From Saccoglossus kowalevskii (Eukaryota > Hemichordata > Enteropneusta > Harrimaniidae): a stretch of DNA of 22,624 bases. The notes under the pieces were generated by a model. The model worked only from the letters and a program-made list of their open reading frames with translations, did not search any database and was not told the DNA's origin. The stretch covers positions 1-22,624 of the forward strand of contig NW_003152716.1 of NCBI RefSeq assembly GCF_000003605.2, read 5' to 3'. Positions 1-8,028 of this stretch are shown here, piece by piece. The translations under genes were made by a program, and so were the position numbers. Each line of letters starts with the position of its first letter. Position 1 is the first letter of the stretch.

Positions 1-136
1 AAACAAGACATTCAAGGCTAAAAGACATATGCACACTAGTACTTTATGTAAACAGGAGCACATGTTCAAGTTTCAGGGTCATTACCATGTATGGAATTAA
101 GAGTATTATCTAAACAGGATGTGGAGGTAATTAGGC

Positions 137-387
137 AGATACAAAAACATCTCCATCTCTGATAGAATATGCCCTGTCTGTGATCTTGGAGAAATTGAAG
201 ATGAGAAACATTTCCTTTTCACGTGGCAGCTATATGATAAAGAAAGAACCAGCCTTTTTACTAAACATAAAATGTATGGAGAGACTTAATAAACATATTA
301 AATAATAAAAACGATCACATAATTAAAGACGTTTCAAAACACATTTATACTTGCTTTATGCTTAGGGAGCAAAAAATCAAACAATAA
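137..387 (+). pseudogene. LINE ORF2 C-terminal remnant (frameshifted)
   Basis: The remnant encodes the last part of a non-LTR retrotransposon reverse-transcriptase polyprotein. Frame 137-289 shows CPVC (170-181), then EDEKHF and an aromatic/Arg pair, typical of the region after the RT and thumb. It stops at TAA 287-289. Reading resumes in another frame from about 319, where a basic segment ends at TAA 385-387. There is no start codon, RT core or endonuclease, so it is a dead 5'-truncated copy. The clade cannot be assigned from so short a piece. Confidence 0.75.
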
Positions 388-611
388 CTTCAGTACCAGC
401 TGCCTCAAAAAAAAACCTCACAAAACACAGATTCACATTTATTTACATTATATTACAATTATTCTCTTATTGTGAGATATGTATTTATTTCATTCATTTA
501 CAGTACTTTTAGTATTTCCTTTTATTTTCATTTTTTTATTATTATTACATGTTTTTGACTTTATTGTATTTTATGTCAAGATCTCAAATGGGATACGATA
601 GCAATAAAGAA

Positions 612-630
612 TTACTTACTTACTTACTTA
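612..630 (+). repeat. TTAC tandem-repeat tail of the LINE
   Basis: Four TTAC units plus TTA sit directly at the 3' junction of the LINE insertion. Many LINE clades end in a short tandem repeat instead of poly(A). This marks the 3' end of the insertion and its sense orientation relative to the LTR. Confidence 0.85.
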
Positions 631-741
631 GTAGATAGGAGGCAGTTAAGTCAGACACACCCTAGACAGACCAGCAAGGGATCAACATCTGTTATAGCAG
701 CTCTCTCATACTCCACTGTGTGATCTCTATGTACCTCATTG

Positions 742-747
742 AATAAA
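742..747 (+). promoter_or_regulatory. Polyadenylation signal AATAAA in LTR-1
   Basis: AATAAA lies 62 bp before the LTR end, in the same place as in LTR-2 (8469-8474) and LTR-3 (17359-17364). In an LTR this hexamer marks the R region. A transcript would be cleaved a short way downstream, before the end of U5. Confidence 0.75.
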
Positions 748-813
748 CCCAACTATTATACACTTGTACTCAAAACCATCTCCGTGTACCTGTAGTGAAG
801 AGTGTAACATTTC

Positions 814-831
814 TGGGGGCTCGTCCGGGAT
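814..831 (+). promoter_or_regulatory. Primer binding site, tRNA-Pro type (copy 1)
   Basis: The 18 nt TGGGGGCTCGTCCGGGAT follow the LTR after a TTTC spacer. This is the known gammaretroviral (murine leukaemia virus) PBS and is complementary to the 3' end of tRNA-Pro. It would prime minus-strand DNA synthesis in the particle. Confidence 0.93.
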
Positions 832-1005
832 ACCTATTTAATGAGGAATTACCAGTATTATTGTTGAACTCAACTGACCATAGGATTTCAGCCAAGTGAG
901 TGGGCTGCCAGAGGCGAACTACCATCAACAGTGCAGTAAAGTGGGCGTTCAAAGAACACGTAGTAAAGATAACTGTGAGTAGATATTCTTTTTCAAACAT
1001 CTATC
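832..1005 (+). other. 5' leader of copy 1
   Basis: About 174 nt separate the PBS from the gag start. No ORF of note is present on the + strand. It contains two GTGAGT motifs that resemble splice donors (896-901 and 975-980), but there is no downstream env-like ORF that would need splicing. By analogy with other LTR elements it probably holds dimerisation and packaging signals; none can be pinpointed here. Confidence 0.55.
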
Positions 1006-2433
1006 ATGGCTAGTCCAGCAGTGGAAGAAACTCTACTGGCGGTGAGTGCACAGTTATATACTCTAGACATTGACAATTTGATCGTGGTATTTGACCAGTT
1101 GAAAGTGACAGGGGAAACACCAGGGAAGACAAAATATGCCATCATTAGAGATATCCACCGCCATTTAGAAGGAGACTGGGCCGATGCCTTGGAAGATGGT
1201 GGATTGTCAATTCTGGTAGATTTGCTTGAAATCATGATTAAATTGACTGAAAATCAAAGGGCGGGAAATTCATCAGCTAATGAGACCCCTGGGAAAACTG
1301 ATGAGGACCCAAGTACAACCAAAACTGCCACAGAAAATATTTCCCAGGATAAAATTGTTGCAAAGTTACAAAGTGATTATGAGGCAGTACAGTTGCAATT
1401 GTCGGAACTCACCAAGGCTACTGAGGGAAGAACAAATCAGGATGTAGGAGGGAAAGCAATGGTGTATACCAGAGAGTTTAAGATTAGTGGACAGATTGGG
1501 AAACCTGATCAAAAGGATAAACTGACTTTCACTAGTTTGATACATCAAATTGAAAGTGGGATTAGTAGGGGATACCATGAAAGAGAAATCATTGAAGGTG
1601 TGATCAGGGCAATCAGTAGCCTAGAAGAGATACGTACCTACTTGGAAAGTACTAGCAATTTGACACTTCCTCGCTTAAGGTCACTTCTTAGAGCACATTA
1701 CAGGGAAAGGGAGGCCAAAGAACTGTACCAAGATCTCAGTAGGGCAACTCAGGACCCTAAAGAATCGCCCCAAAACTTTCTATTTCGCATACTTGACCTT
1801 CGACAGCGAGTTATATTTGCATCTAAGGTAGCTAATGCTACAATTAAATATGATCCTGCATTGGTAACTGACACCTTCCGTCAAGCTGTGGTGACTGGGT
1901 TAATTAATGACTCTATCAGAGCTGATGTACAACCATATTTGTTGGATGGTGACATTGATGATGAAAAATTGCTTGAAAAACTGAATGTTGCAGTCAAACA
2001 TGAGGAAGAGAGGCAACGTAAACGATCATCAGGACGGGGTACTGCAGTCAGAGTTAATGCTGCAGAGGGTACATGTACCAGTCACATGTCAGCTGATCCC
2101 TCCCCTGGTAGTAGTGAAGGTAGAAATAAATTAAATCTTATGATAACAGAAATCAGGGGGATGAAAGAGGAAATTACGGCTGGGATAGCAGCAGCAATGG
2201 CAGCGATGAAAGAGGTAGTGACTTTGAATAACCCGTCACAACATGGTACTAGAATCCAGCGAGACAATAATGGACGCAAACCATTTGGGTGTCATAATTG
2301 TCGAAAAGATGGGAAAAAGAACTGTAACCATTGCTTTAGGTGTGGCAGCAGTGAGCACTTTAAAGCTGAATGCAAGTCACCAAGAAAACAGGCGGGAAAC
2401 GGAGATCGGTTACCCAGACGGGACATGGAGTAA
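1006..2433 (+). CDS. gag: Gag polyprotein, copy 1 (475 aa)
   Basis: This is the structural protein that assembles the cytoplasmic virus-like particle and binds the element RNA. Residues 1-85 form an alpha-helical N-terminal region that I cannot name. Residues 113-140 look like a short coiled coil. Residues 155-335 are the Ty3/gypsy capsid-type region (Retrotrans_gag-like), with a basic stretch (about 337-350) after it. A CCHC zinc knuckle follows at C443, C446, H451 and C456 (C-x2-C-x4-H-x4-C). An extra CHNC pair (429-432) and C440 lie just upstream and may form a second zinc site. The ATG at 1006 has A at -3 and G at +4, a strong initiation context. The 3' end overlaps the MYND frame by 64 nt and holds the candidate frameshift signal. 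Copies 2 and 3 support the same start. Confidence 0.93.
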   Translation: MASPAVEETLLAVSAQLYTLDIDNLIVVFDQLKVTGETPGKTKYAIIRDIHRHLEGDWADALEDGGLSILVDLLEIMIKLTENQRAGNSSANETPGKTDEDPSTTKTATENISQDKIVAKLQSDYEAVQLQLSELTKATEGRTNQDVGGKAMVYTREFKISGQIGKPDQKDKLTFTSLIHQIESGISRGYHEREIIEGVIRAISSLEEIRTYLESTSNLTLPRLRSLLRAHYREREAKELYQDLSRATQDPKESPQNFLFRILDLRQRVIFASKVANATIKYDPALVTDTFRQAVVTGLINDSIRADVQPYLLDGDIDDEKLLEKLNVAVKHEEERQRKRSSGRGTAVRVNAAEGTCTSHMSADPSPGSSEGRNKLNLMITEIRGMKEEITAGIAAAMAAMKEVVTLNNPSQHGTRIQRDNNGRKPFGCHNCRKDGKKNCNHCFRCGSSEHFKAECKSPRKQAGNGDRLPRRDME

Positions 2434-2642
2434 CCAAGCCACAAGACCAGTCCCAAACTTGTAATAATTGCCGGAAACCAGATCAAGAAGTAAGTCAACA
2501 ATGTTCTACTTGTAATGCTGGTGCATACTGTTCCAATGACTGTCAAAAAGCCCACTGGGAAGAACACAAAGTGTACTGTAAAATGATACAGCAACTTGAA
2601 GATCTAACGGCAAAGAAAAACAGTCAACAATGTAACCAGTAA
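2370..2642 (+). CDS. MYND-type zinc-finger ORF between Gag and Pol, copy 1 (up to 90 aa)
   Basis: The reading frame is -1 relative to gag and the same as pol. It carries a textbook MYND finger: C31, C34, C45, C48, C54, C58, H66, C70, spaced C-x2-C-x10-C-x2-C-x5-C-x3-C-x7-H-x3-C, with the typical YC, CQ, W and HK residues. MYND fingers are zinc-binding modules, mostly for protein-protein contacts; their role in a retrotransposon is not something I can state. The nominal ATG at 2370 is in a weak context (T at -3, C at +4). A TGA lies directly upstream at 2367, and the frame overlaps gag. I therefore infer that it is made as a Gag-MYND frameshift product, joined after the GGGAAAC at 2394-2400, rather than as a free protein. 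It ends with TAA 2640-2642, immediately before the pol ATG. Confidence 0.85.
   Translation: MQVTKKTGGKRRSVTQTGHGVTKPQDQSQTCNNCRKPDQEVSQQCSTCNAGAYCSNDCQKAHWEEHKVYCKMIQQLEDLTAKKNSQQCNQ
2394..2454 (+). promoter_or_regulatory. Candidate -1 ribosomal frameshift signal (slippery GGGAAAC plus pseudoknot), copy 1
   Basis: GGGAAAC at 2394-2400 is in the correct gag register (G GGA AAC), a classic X XXY YYZ heptamer also used by some retroviruses. After a 7-nt spacer, GGTTAC (2408-2413) can pair with GTAACC (2430-2435). GGGAC in the loop (2420-2424) can pair with GTCCC downstream (2450-2454), giving an H-type pseudoknot with stems of 6 and 5 bp. The gag stop (2431-2433) lies in the first stem. A -1 slip here moves ribosomes from gag into the MYND frame. 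The heptamer and all four stem strands are kept in copy 2. Confidence 0.75.
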
Positions 2643-5600
2643 ATGAACTATCAATGTCACTTAACACCAGCAAGACGAGCAAAACTACTGAAGTTGGTTG
2701 GTAACAAATGTGTGGTGGAATGTTCCATACAAGGGAAAGAAGTTCATGCATTGTGGGACACAGGCTCTCAAGTATGTGTCATCTCCAATGCATGGAAAAT
2801 ACGTAACTTTCCAGATAATCAACTAAACCCAATTGATACAACCCTGAATGTGAAAGCGTTGAATGGTACAGATATACCTTATTCAGGCTGGGTAGAGGTA
2901 GATTTTCATCTGACTTCCAGGGATCCAGGTACCAAAGAATTAAAAGTACCAATGTTAGTCACTGCAGACTCCTCCAATGAACCAACTAGTCCTATCATTG
3001 GGTGTAATGTTATAGAAGAAGTATGCAAACAGTACGACAATAGTAAAGATGGCAACCCATGTATAAACTTGACAAATGCTATATCCAACTCATTGAAATT
3101 GAAGAAAACACAAAATGCTCAAGCTGTGGTTAATTTAATTCAGCAGAATTATATGGATTGTGGCTATTTGGGCATAGTTAGATCTGGTAGACGAGGGGTG
3201 AAGGTCCAAGCAGGTCAGACAGTTGAAGTTAAATGTCCAGTTCGAACCGAACCAATTAAAGGGAAACAACCAGTGTTGTTTGAACCAAGTATAGAGAACC
3301 CTCTACAGGATGGCTTGGAAGTGAATGGACATTTAATTGGCATAAGCCAGGGATCTGCACACCAAATCATTATTCCAGTGCATAACTCTACCAAACATGA
3401 CATCATTCTTGCAAACCGGACAATACTTGGACAACTTCAGTGGGTTAAGTCACTTACCCCACTTGAAGTTAAACTTAAAGCTGAAACAAAGTCTGAGGTC
3501 AAGGTGAATTCCACCACAACCACCCCTGAAATCAACCACAAATCATCAAGTGAGACTTTACCAGGTTCATGGAAACCACCTATTGATTCGAGTCATTTGT
3601 CTACTGAACAACCGGATATAGTACAAAAAATGCTACAAGAAGAATCAGCTGTATTTGCAAAAAGTGACACAGACATTGGCTGCATTGAAGATCTGAAACT
3701 CCATATTCAGTTAAATGACAGTACCCCTGTGCAACATAAATACAGATCTCTACCTAGACCTTTGTATGCAGAGGTAAAACAATACCTGGAAGATCCCATA
3801 AACCAAGGGTGGGTGAAGAAGTCAAGATCTGTTTATTCATCACCTGTTGTCTGTGTGAGAAAACGGGATGGAACATTGAGGCTCTGTATTGATTATCGTG
3901 AGCTTAATCAGAAAACACTACCAGACAGACAACCAATTCCGCATATTCAGGATATTTTAGATAGGTTGGGAGGAAGTTCATGGTTCTCAGTAGTAGATCA
4001 AGGCAAGGCTTATCACCAGGGCTTCATGGATGAGGAGAGTCAGCCATTGACTGCTTTCATCACCCCATGGGGACAGTATGAATGGACCCGAATACCATTT
4101 GGCTTACGTAATGCACCAAATGGGTATCAACGCTATATGGAGGAATGCCTTGATGGGTTGAGTCATGATGTATGTGAGCCATATTTAGATGATGTGTTAG
4201 TTCACTCTAAAACATTTGAAGATCATGTAGAAGACATCAGAAAAGTTCTACGCAGGCTCCACCAGCATGGTATCAAACTGAAGCCCAAAAAGTGCACCCT
4301 GTTTAAACGTAAAGTACGGTATTTAGGTAGGATAATCTCAGAAAAAGGGTATGAACCAGACTCAGAAGATACTATAGCTGTTCGAGCTTTGAAAGATAAG
4401 AAGCCAGCTACAGTAGGGGAACTCAGGAAATTATTAGGACTACTGGGTTACTTCCGTCAATATATCAAGGACTTTTCTAGAATAGCTAAACCTTTGTATG
4501 CTCTACTGACTGTTCCAACAAACCAAGCTGATCAACCTATGAGAAAGGAGAACACCAAATCCCAAAGTAGAAAAGCGAAAGGACAGGCATCATCACACCA
4601 TCCAATACAGTGGGAAAAATATCATCAACAGATATTGAACACACTACTGGATCAACTAATAAACCCTCCAATATTAGGATACCCCGACTTCAACAAACCT
4701 TACACCTTAGGTACTGATGCTTCAAAAGATGGTTTAGGAGCTGTGTTATATCAAAGACAAAATGGAAAATCAGTTGTCATAGGATATGGTTCAAGAACTC
4801 TAACACCTGCTGAACAGAATTATCACATGCATTCTGGAAAACTAGAATTTCTCGCACTGAAATGGGCTGTCACAGAGAAATTCAGAGACTATTTGTACTA
4901 TGCCCCATCATTTATTGTTTATACAGACAATCCTTTAACATACGTCTTAACGACAGCCAAGCTGAATGCAACAGGACACAGATGGGTAGCAGAGTTGGCA
5001 GACTTTAATTTTACGATAAAATACAGACCAGGCCGATCTAACACTGATGCCGATGTACTATCAAGAATGCCAGTAGATATCGAGAAATATGCGGCAAATT
5101 GCACAGAGCAAGTCTCCCAAGATGTAATTGGTGCTACAGTCCAATCAGCCAATGCTATCCAGAACGGAACAACTGACTGGGCTCATGCAATTGCTTTGCC
5201 TCATAATGTTCAAGAAGACAGTCTGGGAAGTGCAACATCAACAATAACACCAATGACAATACCTCAAATAAAGGCTGCTCAACAAGAAGATCAGGCAATT
5301 AACAAAATAAGTCAATACAAACAAAAGAAGTGTCACCCAACACAGGAAGAGCGCAGAGGAGAGTCACATGAGTGTAAAGCTCTTATGCGTGAGTGGAACA
5401 AGTTATTTCTAGATGAAAATGGCATCCTACGTCGGCGTACGTCATCAGCTGTTCAACTTATTCTACCACACAAGTACAAGGGACTGGTTTATAAAGAACT
5501 CCATGAAGAAATGGGACATCTGGGAGTAGAGCGTGTTGTAAATCTGGCCAGACAACGATTCTATTGGCCACACATGCAGAGAGACATTGAGAAATACATA

Positions 5601-7073
5601 ACCAAGCAATGTAAATGCATCAAACAGAAACCACCAAATGTCCACGTAAAAGCACCATTAGTAAACATCACCACAACTGCACCCTTTGAAATGGTATCTA
5701 TTGATTTCCTGCACTTGGAAAAGAGCACAGGTGGTTATGAATATATTCTGTTACTTGCAGACCACTTTACTCGGTTTGCACAAGCCTACCCAACAACAAA
5801 CAAGGCGGGGAAAACAGTAGCAGATAAAATATTCAATGATTTCATTCCATGCTTTGGATACCCTGCAAAAATTCATCACGATCAAGGGGGTGAATTCGAA
5901 AATCAGTTGTTTAGAAGATTACAGCACGTGGCTGGAATGAAAGCTTCAAGGACTACACCATATCACCCTATGGGGAATGGACAGGTAGAAAGGATGAACA
6001 GAACACTGCTGTCTATGTTAAGGACACTGCCAGAAAAACAGAAGTCTAGATGGAAGGAATCAGTAAACAAAATGGTGCATGCCTATAATTGCACTAGAAA
6101 TAACGCAACTGGATTTTCACCACACTATCTATTGTTTGGACGATCTCCAAGATTACCTGTGGATGTGCTGTTTCAACTAGAGGAAAAAGAACAGTCTGGT
6201 AGTCACCAAGATTATGTTTCCAGGTGGCAGACTAGTATGAACGAAGCATATAAGCTAGCAGCTGAAAGTGCAAACAAACAAGCAGAGAGAGGGAAAAGGT
6301 ACTATGACCGTAAAATACATAGTACTATTCTTCAACCAGGTGACAGAGTCTTGATACAAAATCTTAGCCAACGTGGAGGACCGGGTAAACTACGGTCATA
6401 CTGGGAAGACAAGATCCATATTGTAACGGAGAGAAAGGGAGATGACAGCCCAGTCTACAAACTGAAACCTGAAAATGGTGATGGAAGACCCAGAGTAGTA
6501 CATCGTAACCTACTGTTACCTTGTGATGGGTTACCATTAGAGATTCCTGCAATACCACCAGTCCAAACATCACATCAGATGGGCACCAGGAGAAAACGAG
6601 TAACAAGACAAAATAGTAATTCCCATCATTCCACTGATACATCCAGTGATGAAGGGGATAACTATTATTTAGTTCCTGAGTCGAGTAGAGAATCAGACAC
6701 CAGAAGATCACCAAGCAATTTAGAAACTTCTGAAACATCACACCCATTGAATATATCAGCTGAGGTGTTTGAACCAATTTGTGGTAATTCTGCACCTCAA
6801 CAATCAACCTTTCCTGAAGTTGAACCAAACTCATTATTTGGTACCACTGAACAGACTGTACTTGTGCCAGAACCTGAACCCTTGTCTGAACCTCAACCTC
6901 AGATGCTTAATTCAGGTATTGAACTGGACTCGGCGTTGGATACCACTGAACAGACTGTACCTGTACTCGTACTCATGTCTGAACCTCAACCTCAGATGCT
7001 TAATTCAGGTATTGAACCGGACTCTGTGTTGGGTACCACTGAACAGACTACCTGTACCCGTACTTATGTCTGA
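2643..7073 (+). CDS. pol: Pol polyprotein: protease, reverse transcriptase, RNase H, integrase, copy 1 (1476 aa)
   Basis: Pol copies element RNA into DNA and inserts it into the genome. An aspartic protease has its DTGS active site at residues 39-42 and a PIIG motif at 117-120. Reverse transcriptase spans about 365-565, with the first catalytic Asp at 452 and YLDD at 514-517. RNase H spans about 685-808, with acidic residues D692, E735, D762 and D804. Integrase has H954, H959, C990 and C992 in its zinc finger and a DD35E core of D1021, D1080 and E1116. A GPY/F-like module covers about 1231-1294, without a chromodomain. A Pro/Glu-rich tail with 31-residue repeats follows. ATG 2643 is simply the first codon after TAA 2640-2642; the natural product is probably a read-through or fused polyprotein. 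Compared with copies 2 and 3, six codons are missing near residue 64 and one Asn near 763. A 2-bp deletion near 7050 replaces the true C-terminus, which would end at 7410. Confidence 0.93.
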   Translation: MNYQCHLTPARRAKLLKLVGNKCVVECSIQGKEVHALWDTGSQVCVISNAWKIRNFPDNQLNPIDTTLNVKALNGTDIPYSGWVEVDFHLTSRDPGTKELKVPMLVTADSSNEPTSPIIGCNVIEEVCKQYDNSKDGNPCINLTNAISNSLKLKKTQNAQAVVNLIQQNYMDCGYLGIVRSGRRGVKVQAGQTVEVKCPVRTEPIKGKQPVLFEPSIENPLQDGLEVNGHLIGISQGSAHQIIIPVHNSTKHDIILANRTILGQLQWVKSLTPLEVKLKAETKSEVKVNSTTTTPEINHKSSSETLPGSWKPPIDSSHLSTEQPDIVQKMLQEESAVFAKSDTDIGCIEDLKLHIQLNDSTPVQHKYRSLPRPLYAEVKQYLEDPINQGWVKKSRSVYSSPVVCVRKRDGTLRLCIDYRELNQKTLPDRQPIPHIQDILDRLGGSSWFSVVDQGKAYHQGFMDEESQPLTAFITPWGQYEWTRIPFGLRNAPNGYQRYMEECLDGLSHDVCEPYLDDVLVHSKTFEDHVEDIRKVLRRLHQHGIKLKPKKCTLFKRKVRYLGRIISEKGYEPDSEDTIAVRALKDKKPATVGELRKLLGLLGYFRQYIKDFSRIAKPLYALLTVPTNQADQPMRKENTKSQSRKAKGQASSHHPIQWEKYHQQILNTLLDQLINPPILGYPDFNKPYTLGTDASKDGLGAVLYQRQNGKSVVIGYGSRTLTPAEQNYHMHSGKLEFLALKWAVTEKFRDYLYYAPSFIVYTDNPLTYVLTTAKLNATGHRWVAELADFNFTIKYRPGRSNTDADVLSRMPVDIEKYAANCTEQVSQDVIGATVQSANAIQNGTTDWAHAIALPHNVQEDSLGSATSTITPMTIPQIKAAQQEDQAINKISQYKQKKCHPTQEERRGESHECKALMREWNKLFLDENGILRRRTSSAVQLILPHKYKGLVYKELHEEMGHLGVERVVNLARQRFYWPHMQRDIEKYITKQCKCIKQKPPNVHVKAPLVNITTTAPFEMVSIDFLHLEKSTGGYEYILLLADHFTRFAQAYPTTNKAGKTVADKIFNDFIPCFGYPAKIHHDQGGEFENQLFRRLQHVAGMKASRTTPYHPMGNGQVERMNRTLLSMLRTLPEKQKSRWKESVNKMVHAYNCTRNNATGFSPHYLLFGRSPRLPVDVLFQLEEKEQSGSHQDYVSRWQTSMNEAYKLAAESANKQAERGKRYYDRKIHSTILQPGDRVLIQNLSQRGGPGKLRSYWEDKIHIVTERKGDDSPVYKLKPENGDGRPRVVHRNLLLPCDGLPLEIPAIPPVQTSHQMGTRRKRVTRQNSNSHHSTDTSSDEGDNYYLVPESSRESDTRRSPSNLETSETSHPLNISAEVFEPICGNSAPQQSTFPEVEPNSLFGTTEQTVLVPEPEPLSEPQPQMLNSGIELDSALDTTEQTVPVLVLMSEPQPQMLNSGIEPDSVLGTTEQTTCTRTYV

Positions 7074-7159
7074 ACCTCAGACTCAAATGCTTAATTCAGG
7101 TATTCTAGCTAACCCTGTTCATGAACCAGCACATCCAGAAGTAGACCCAGCAAGAAGAT
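6885..7159 (+). repeat. 93-bp tandem coding repeats in the Pol C-terminal tail, copy 1
   Basis: TCTGAACCTCA starts at 6885, 6978 and 7069, a 93-bp (31-residue) period shortened to 91 bp in the last interval. Each unit encodes a segment with SEPQ, QMLNSGI and GTTEQT. A degenerate earlier half-unit begins near 6820. The 91-bp interval reveals the 2-bp deletion that shifts the frame at about 7050. Copy 2 has the same three units at 15768, 15861 and 15954, all 93 bp apart. Confidence 0.9.
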
Positions 7160-7410
7160 GCTCAACAAGAGAGAGAAGACCACCATCTACATTGACCTAT
7201 ACATCACTTGGTCAACCAACATACCAGCATATCAATCCAATAGTCAACAGTGCAATGGTGAACAATGTATCCACCCCAGTGCACCCAGCAGCGGTATGGA
7301 ATACACATTACATTCCATATCAACTGGGTTATCCACCTATGGTGCCATGGATGTGGCCCAACAACACATATACATCACCCCAGCAAGATGTATGTTCCTC
7401 AACAAAATAA
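7051..7410 (+). pseudogene. pol: Displaced C-terminal end of Pol, copy 1
   Basis: After a 2-bp deletion (GT missing from CAGACTGTACC as seen in copy 2), the original tail continues in another frame to TAA 7408-7410. It encodes the last repeat unit and then a basic STRERRPPS segment and an aromatic/Pro-rich end. Copy 2 shows the uninterrupted version ending at 16295. The loss removes only the non-enzymatic tail, so RT and integrase of copy 1 are unaffected. Confidence 0.85.
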
Positions 7411-8015
7411 GGGACTATATCATGGGATCAATTTATTTACTGGATGTAATGAAAACCTTCCAGCAGAATTGAAGAACAATAGGAATTTAACCGCAGTTGG
7501 TGACAAGAATATGCAGGTCACTGGAAACAATCAGGAATTATTCACTGTGATAATGTCATTGGATTAACTTAATTATTGCTACGTATATTAGTAGTCGGAC
7601 TTGATTGTGGACATTATAATTGCTTACTGAGTGTGTATCTCAAATAGTTAAACTGTTACTTTGCAATGTGACTTTTAAGCACAGAAAACAGCCATTATAT
7701 TAAGTTAAAAAAAGTAGGGATTTTTATAATCTTTTGACCATGTGTTTCTGATGGCCACAGAACTCATTGTCACACATTACAGATATCATAGGAAAAACTA
7801 CATGTATGTCTGTGTAGTAAGGATGAGAATACCTTGGAAATGGACTGTTAAACTATTCCAGCAAAGACAGTTACTAACATGTTTACTATGCACAATGGAA
7901 CTTTTAAGTAATGAACTTGATTGATAACAGATATGAAACAAGAACCATTTTCATGCTTCAGGTTATTGGTATTAATGTTGCCATATTTTATCAAATGCAC
8001 GAAGGCATTTCTTTT
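7411..8015 (+). other. 3' non-coding region of copy 1 (no env)
   Basis: About 600 bp separate the end of the pol tail from the polypurine tract. Only short ORFs of about 60-105 codons occur; none shows a signal peptide, membrane segment plus ectodomain or any motif I recognise. There is therefore no envelope gene. An A-run followed by GTAGGG and a T-run occurs near 7707-7725. The matching region in copy 2 (16296-16899) is nearly identical. Confidence 0.8.
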
Positions 8016-8028
8016 AGAGAGGGGAGAG
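8016..8028 (+). promoter_or_regulatory. Polypurine tract, copy 1
   Basis: AGAGAGGGGAGAG lies directly before the TGTGG that opens LTR-2 and is preceded by a pyrimidine-rich TTTCTTTT. It is the expected plus-strand primer left after RNase H digestion. The copy 2 version (16900-16912) is identical. Confidence 0.93.

Larger units (their letters stand above)
135..631 (+). mobile_element. 5'-truncated non-LTR (LINE) retrotransposon fragment inserted in LTR-1
   Basis: This 497-bp block is absent from LTR-2 and LTR-3, which run straight from GTAATTAG into TAGATAGG. It starts inside the C-terminal coding region of a LINE reverse-transcriptase ORF. Frame 137-289 reads a CPVC pair, then EDEKHF, then a Y-x3-R motif, which is the usual C-terminal zinc-knuckle region of such ORFs; the expected last Cys is Trp here. 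A second frame (319-387) gives the expected C-terminal end and a TAA, so the ORF has a frameshift. A 3' UTR, an AATAAA (603-608) and a short TTAC repeat tail (612-630) follow. TTAG is present on both sides (131-134 and 628-631), a possible 4-bp target duplication or simple microhomology. A longer imperfect duplication (TTAGGCAGATA / TTAGTAGATA) is an alternative. Confidence 0.88.
1..809 (+). repeat. LTR-1 (5' LTR of copy 1), partial and interrupted by a LINE
   Basis: Positions 1-134 and 632-809 match LTR-2 from 8231 and LTR-3 from 17115 to their ends, so the first 202 bp of this LTR are outside the window. The 3' end is the ACA at 807-809, followed by TTTC and the PBS. Removing the 497-bp LINE leaves 312 bp, against 306 bp in LTR-2 and 312 bp in LTR-3. 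The 6-bp difference is TCAAGT near 66-71, missing in LTR-2. Confidence 0.95.

Noticed and set aside
612..630. Independent microsatellite
   Set aside because: The TTAC repeat sits exactly at the 3' border of the LINE insertion, so it is the LINE tail.
814..831. tRNA gene
   Set aside because: Only 18 nt match a tRNA 3' end; there is no cloverleaf. It is a primer binding site.
770..1000. Minus-strand ORFs repeated in each copy (for example 770-1000, 993-1235, 2292-2594, 6364-6834)
   Set aside because: They lie opposite gag, pol or LTR sequence, lack recognisable motifs, and recur only because the copies are near-identical. They are shadows.
6769..7410. A separate 213-codon gene downstream of pol in copy 1
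   Set aside because: Its first half is an out-of-frame reading of the Pol tail, and its second half is the true Pol C-terminus displaced by a 2-bp deletion. Copy 2 shows the continuous form.
7411..8015. Possible env gene
   Set aside because: The region is only about 600 bp and has no ORF with a signal peptide, fusion peptide or transmembrane layout.
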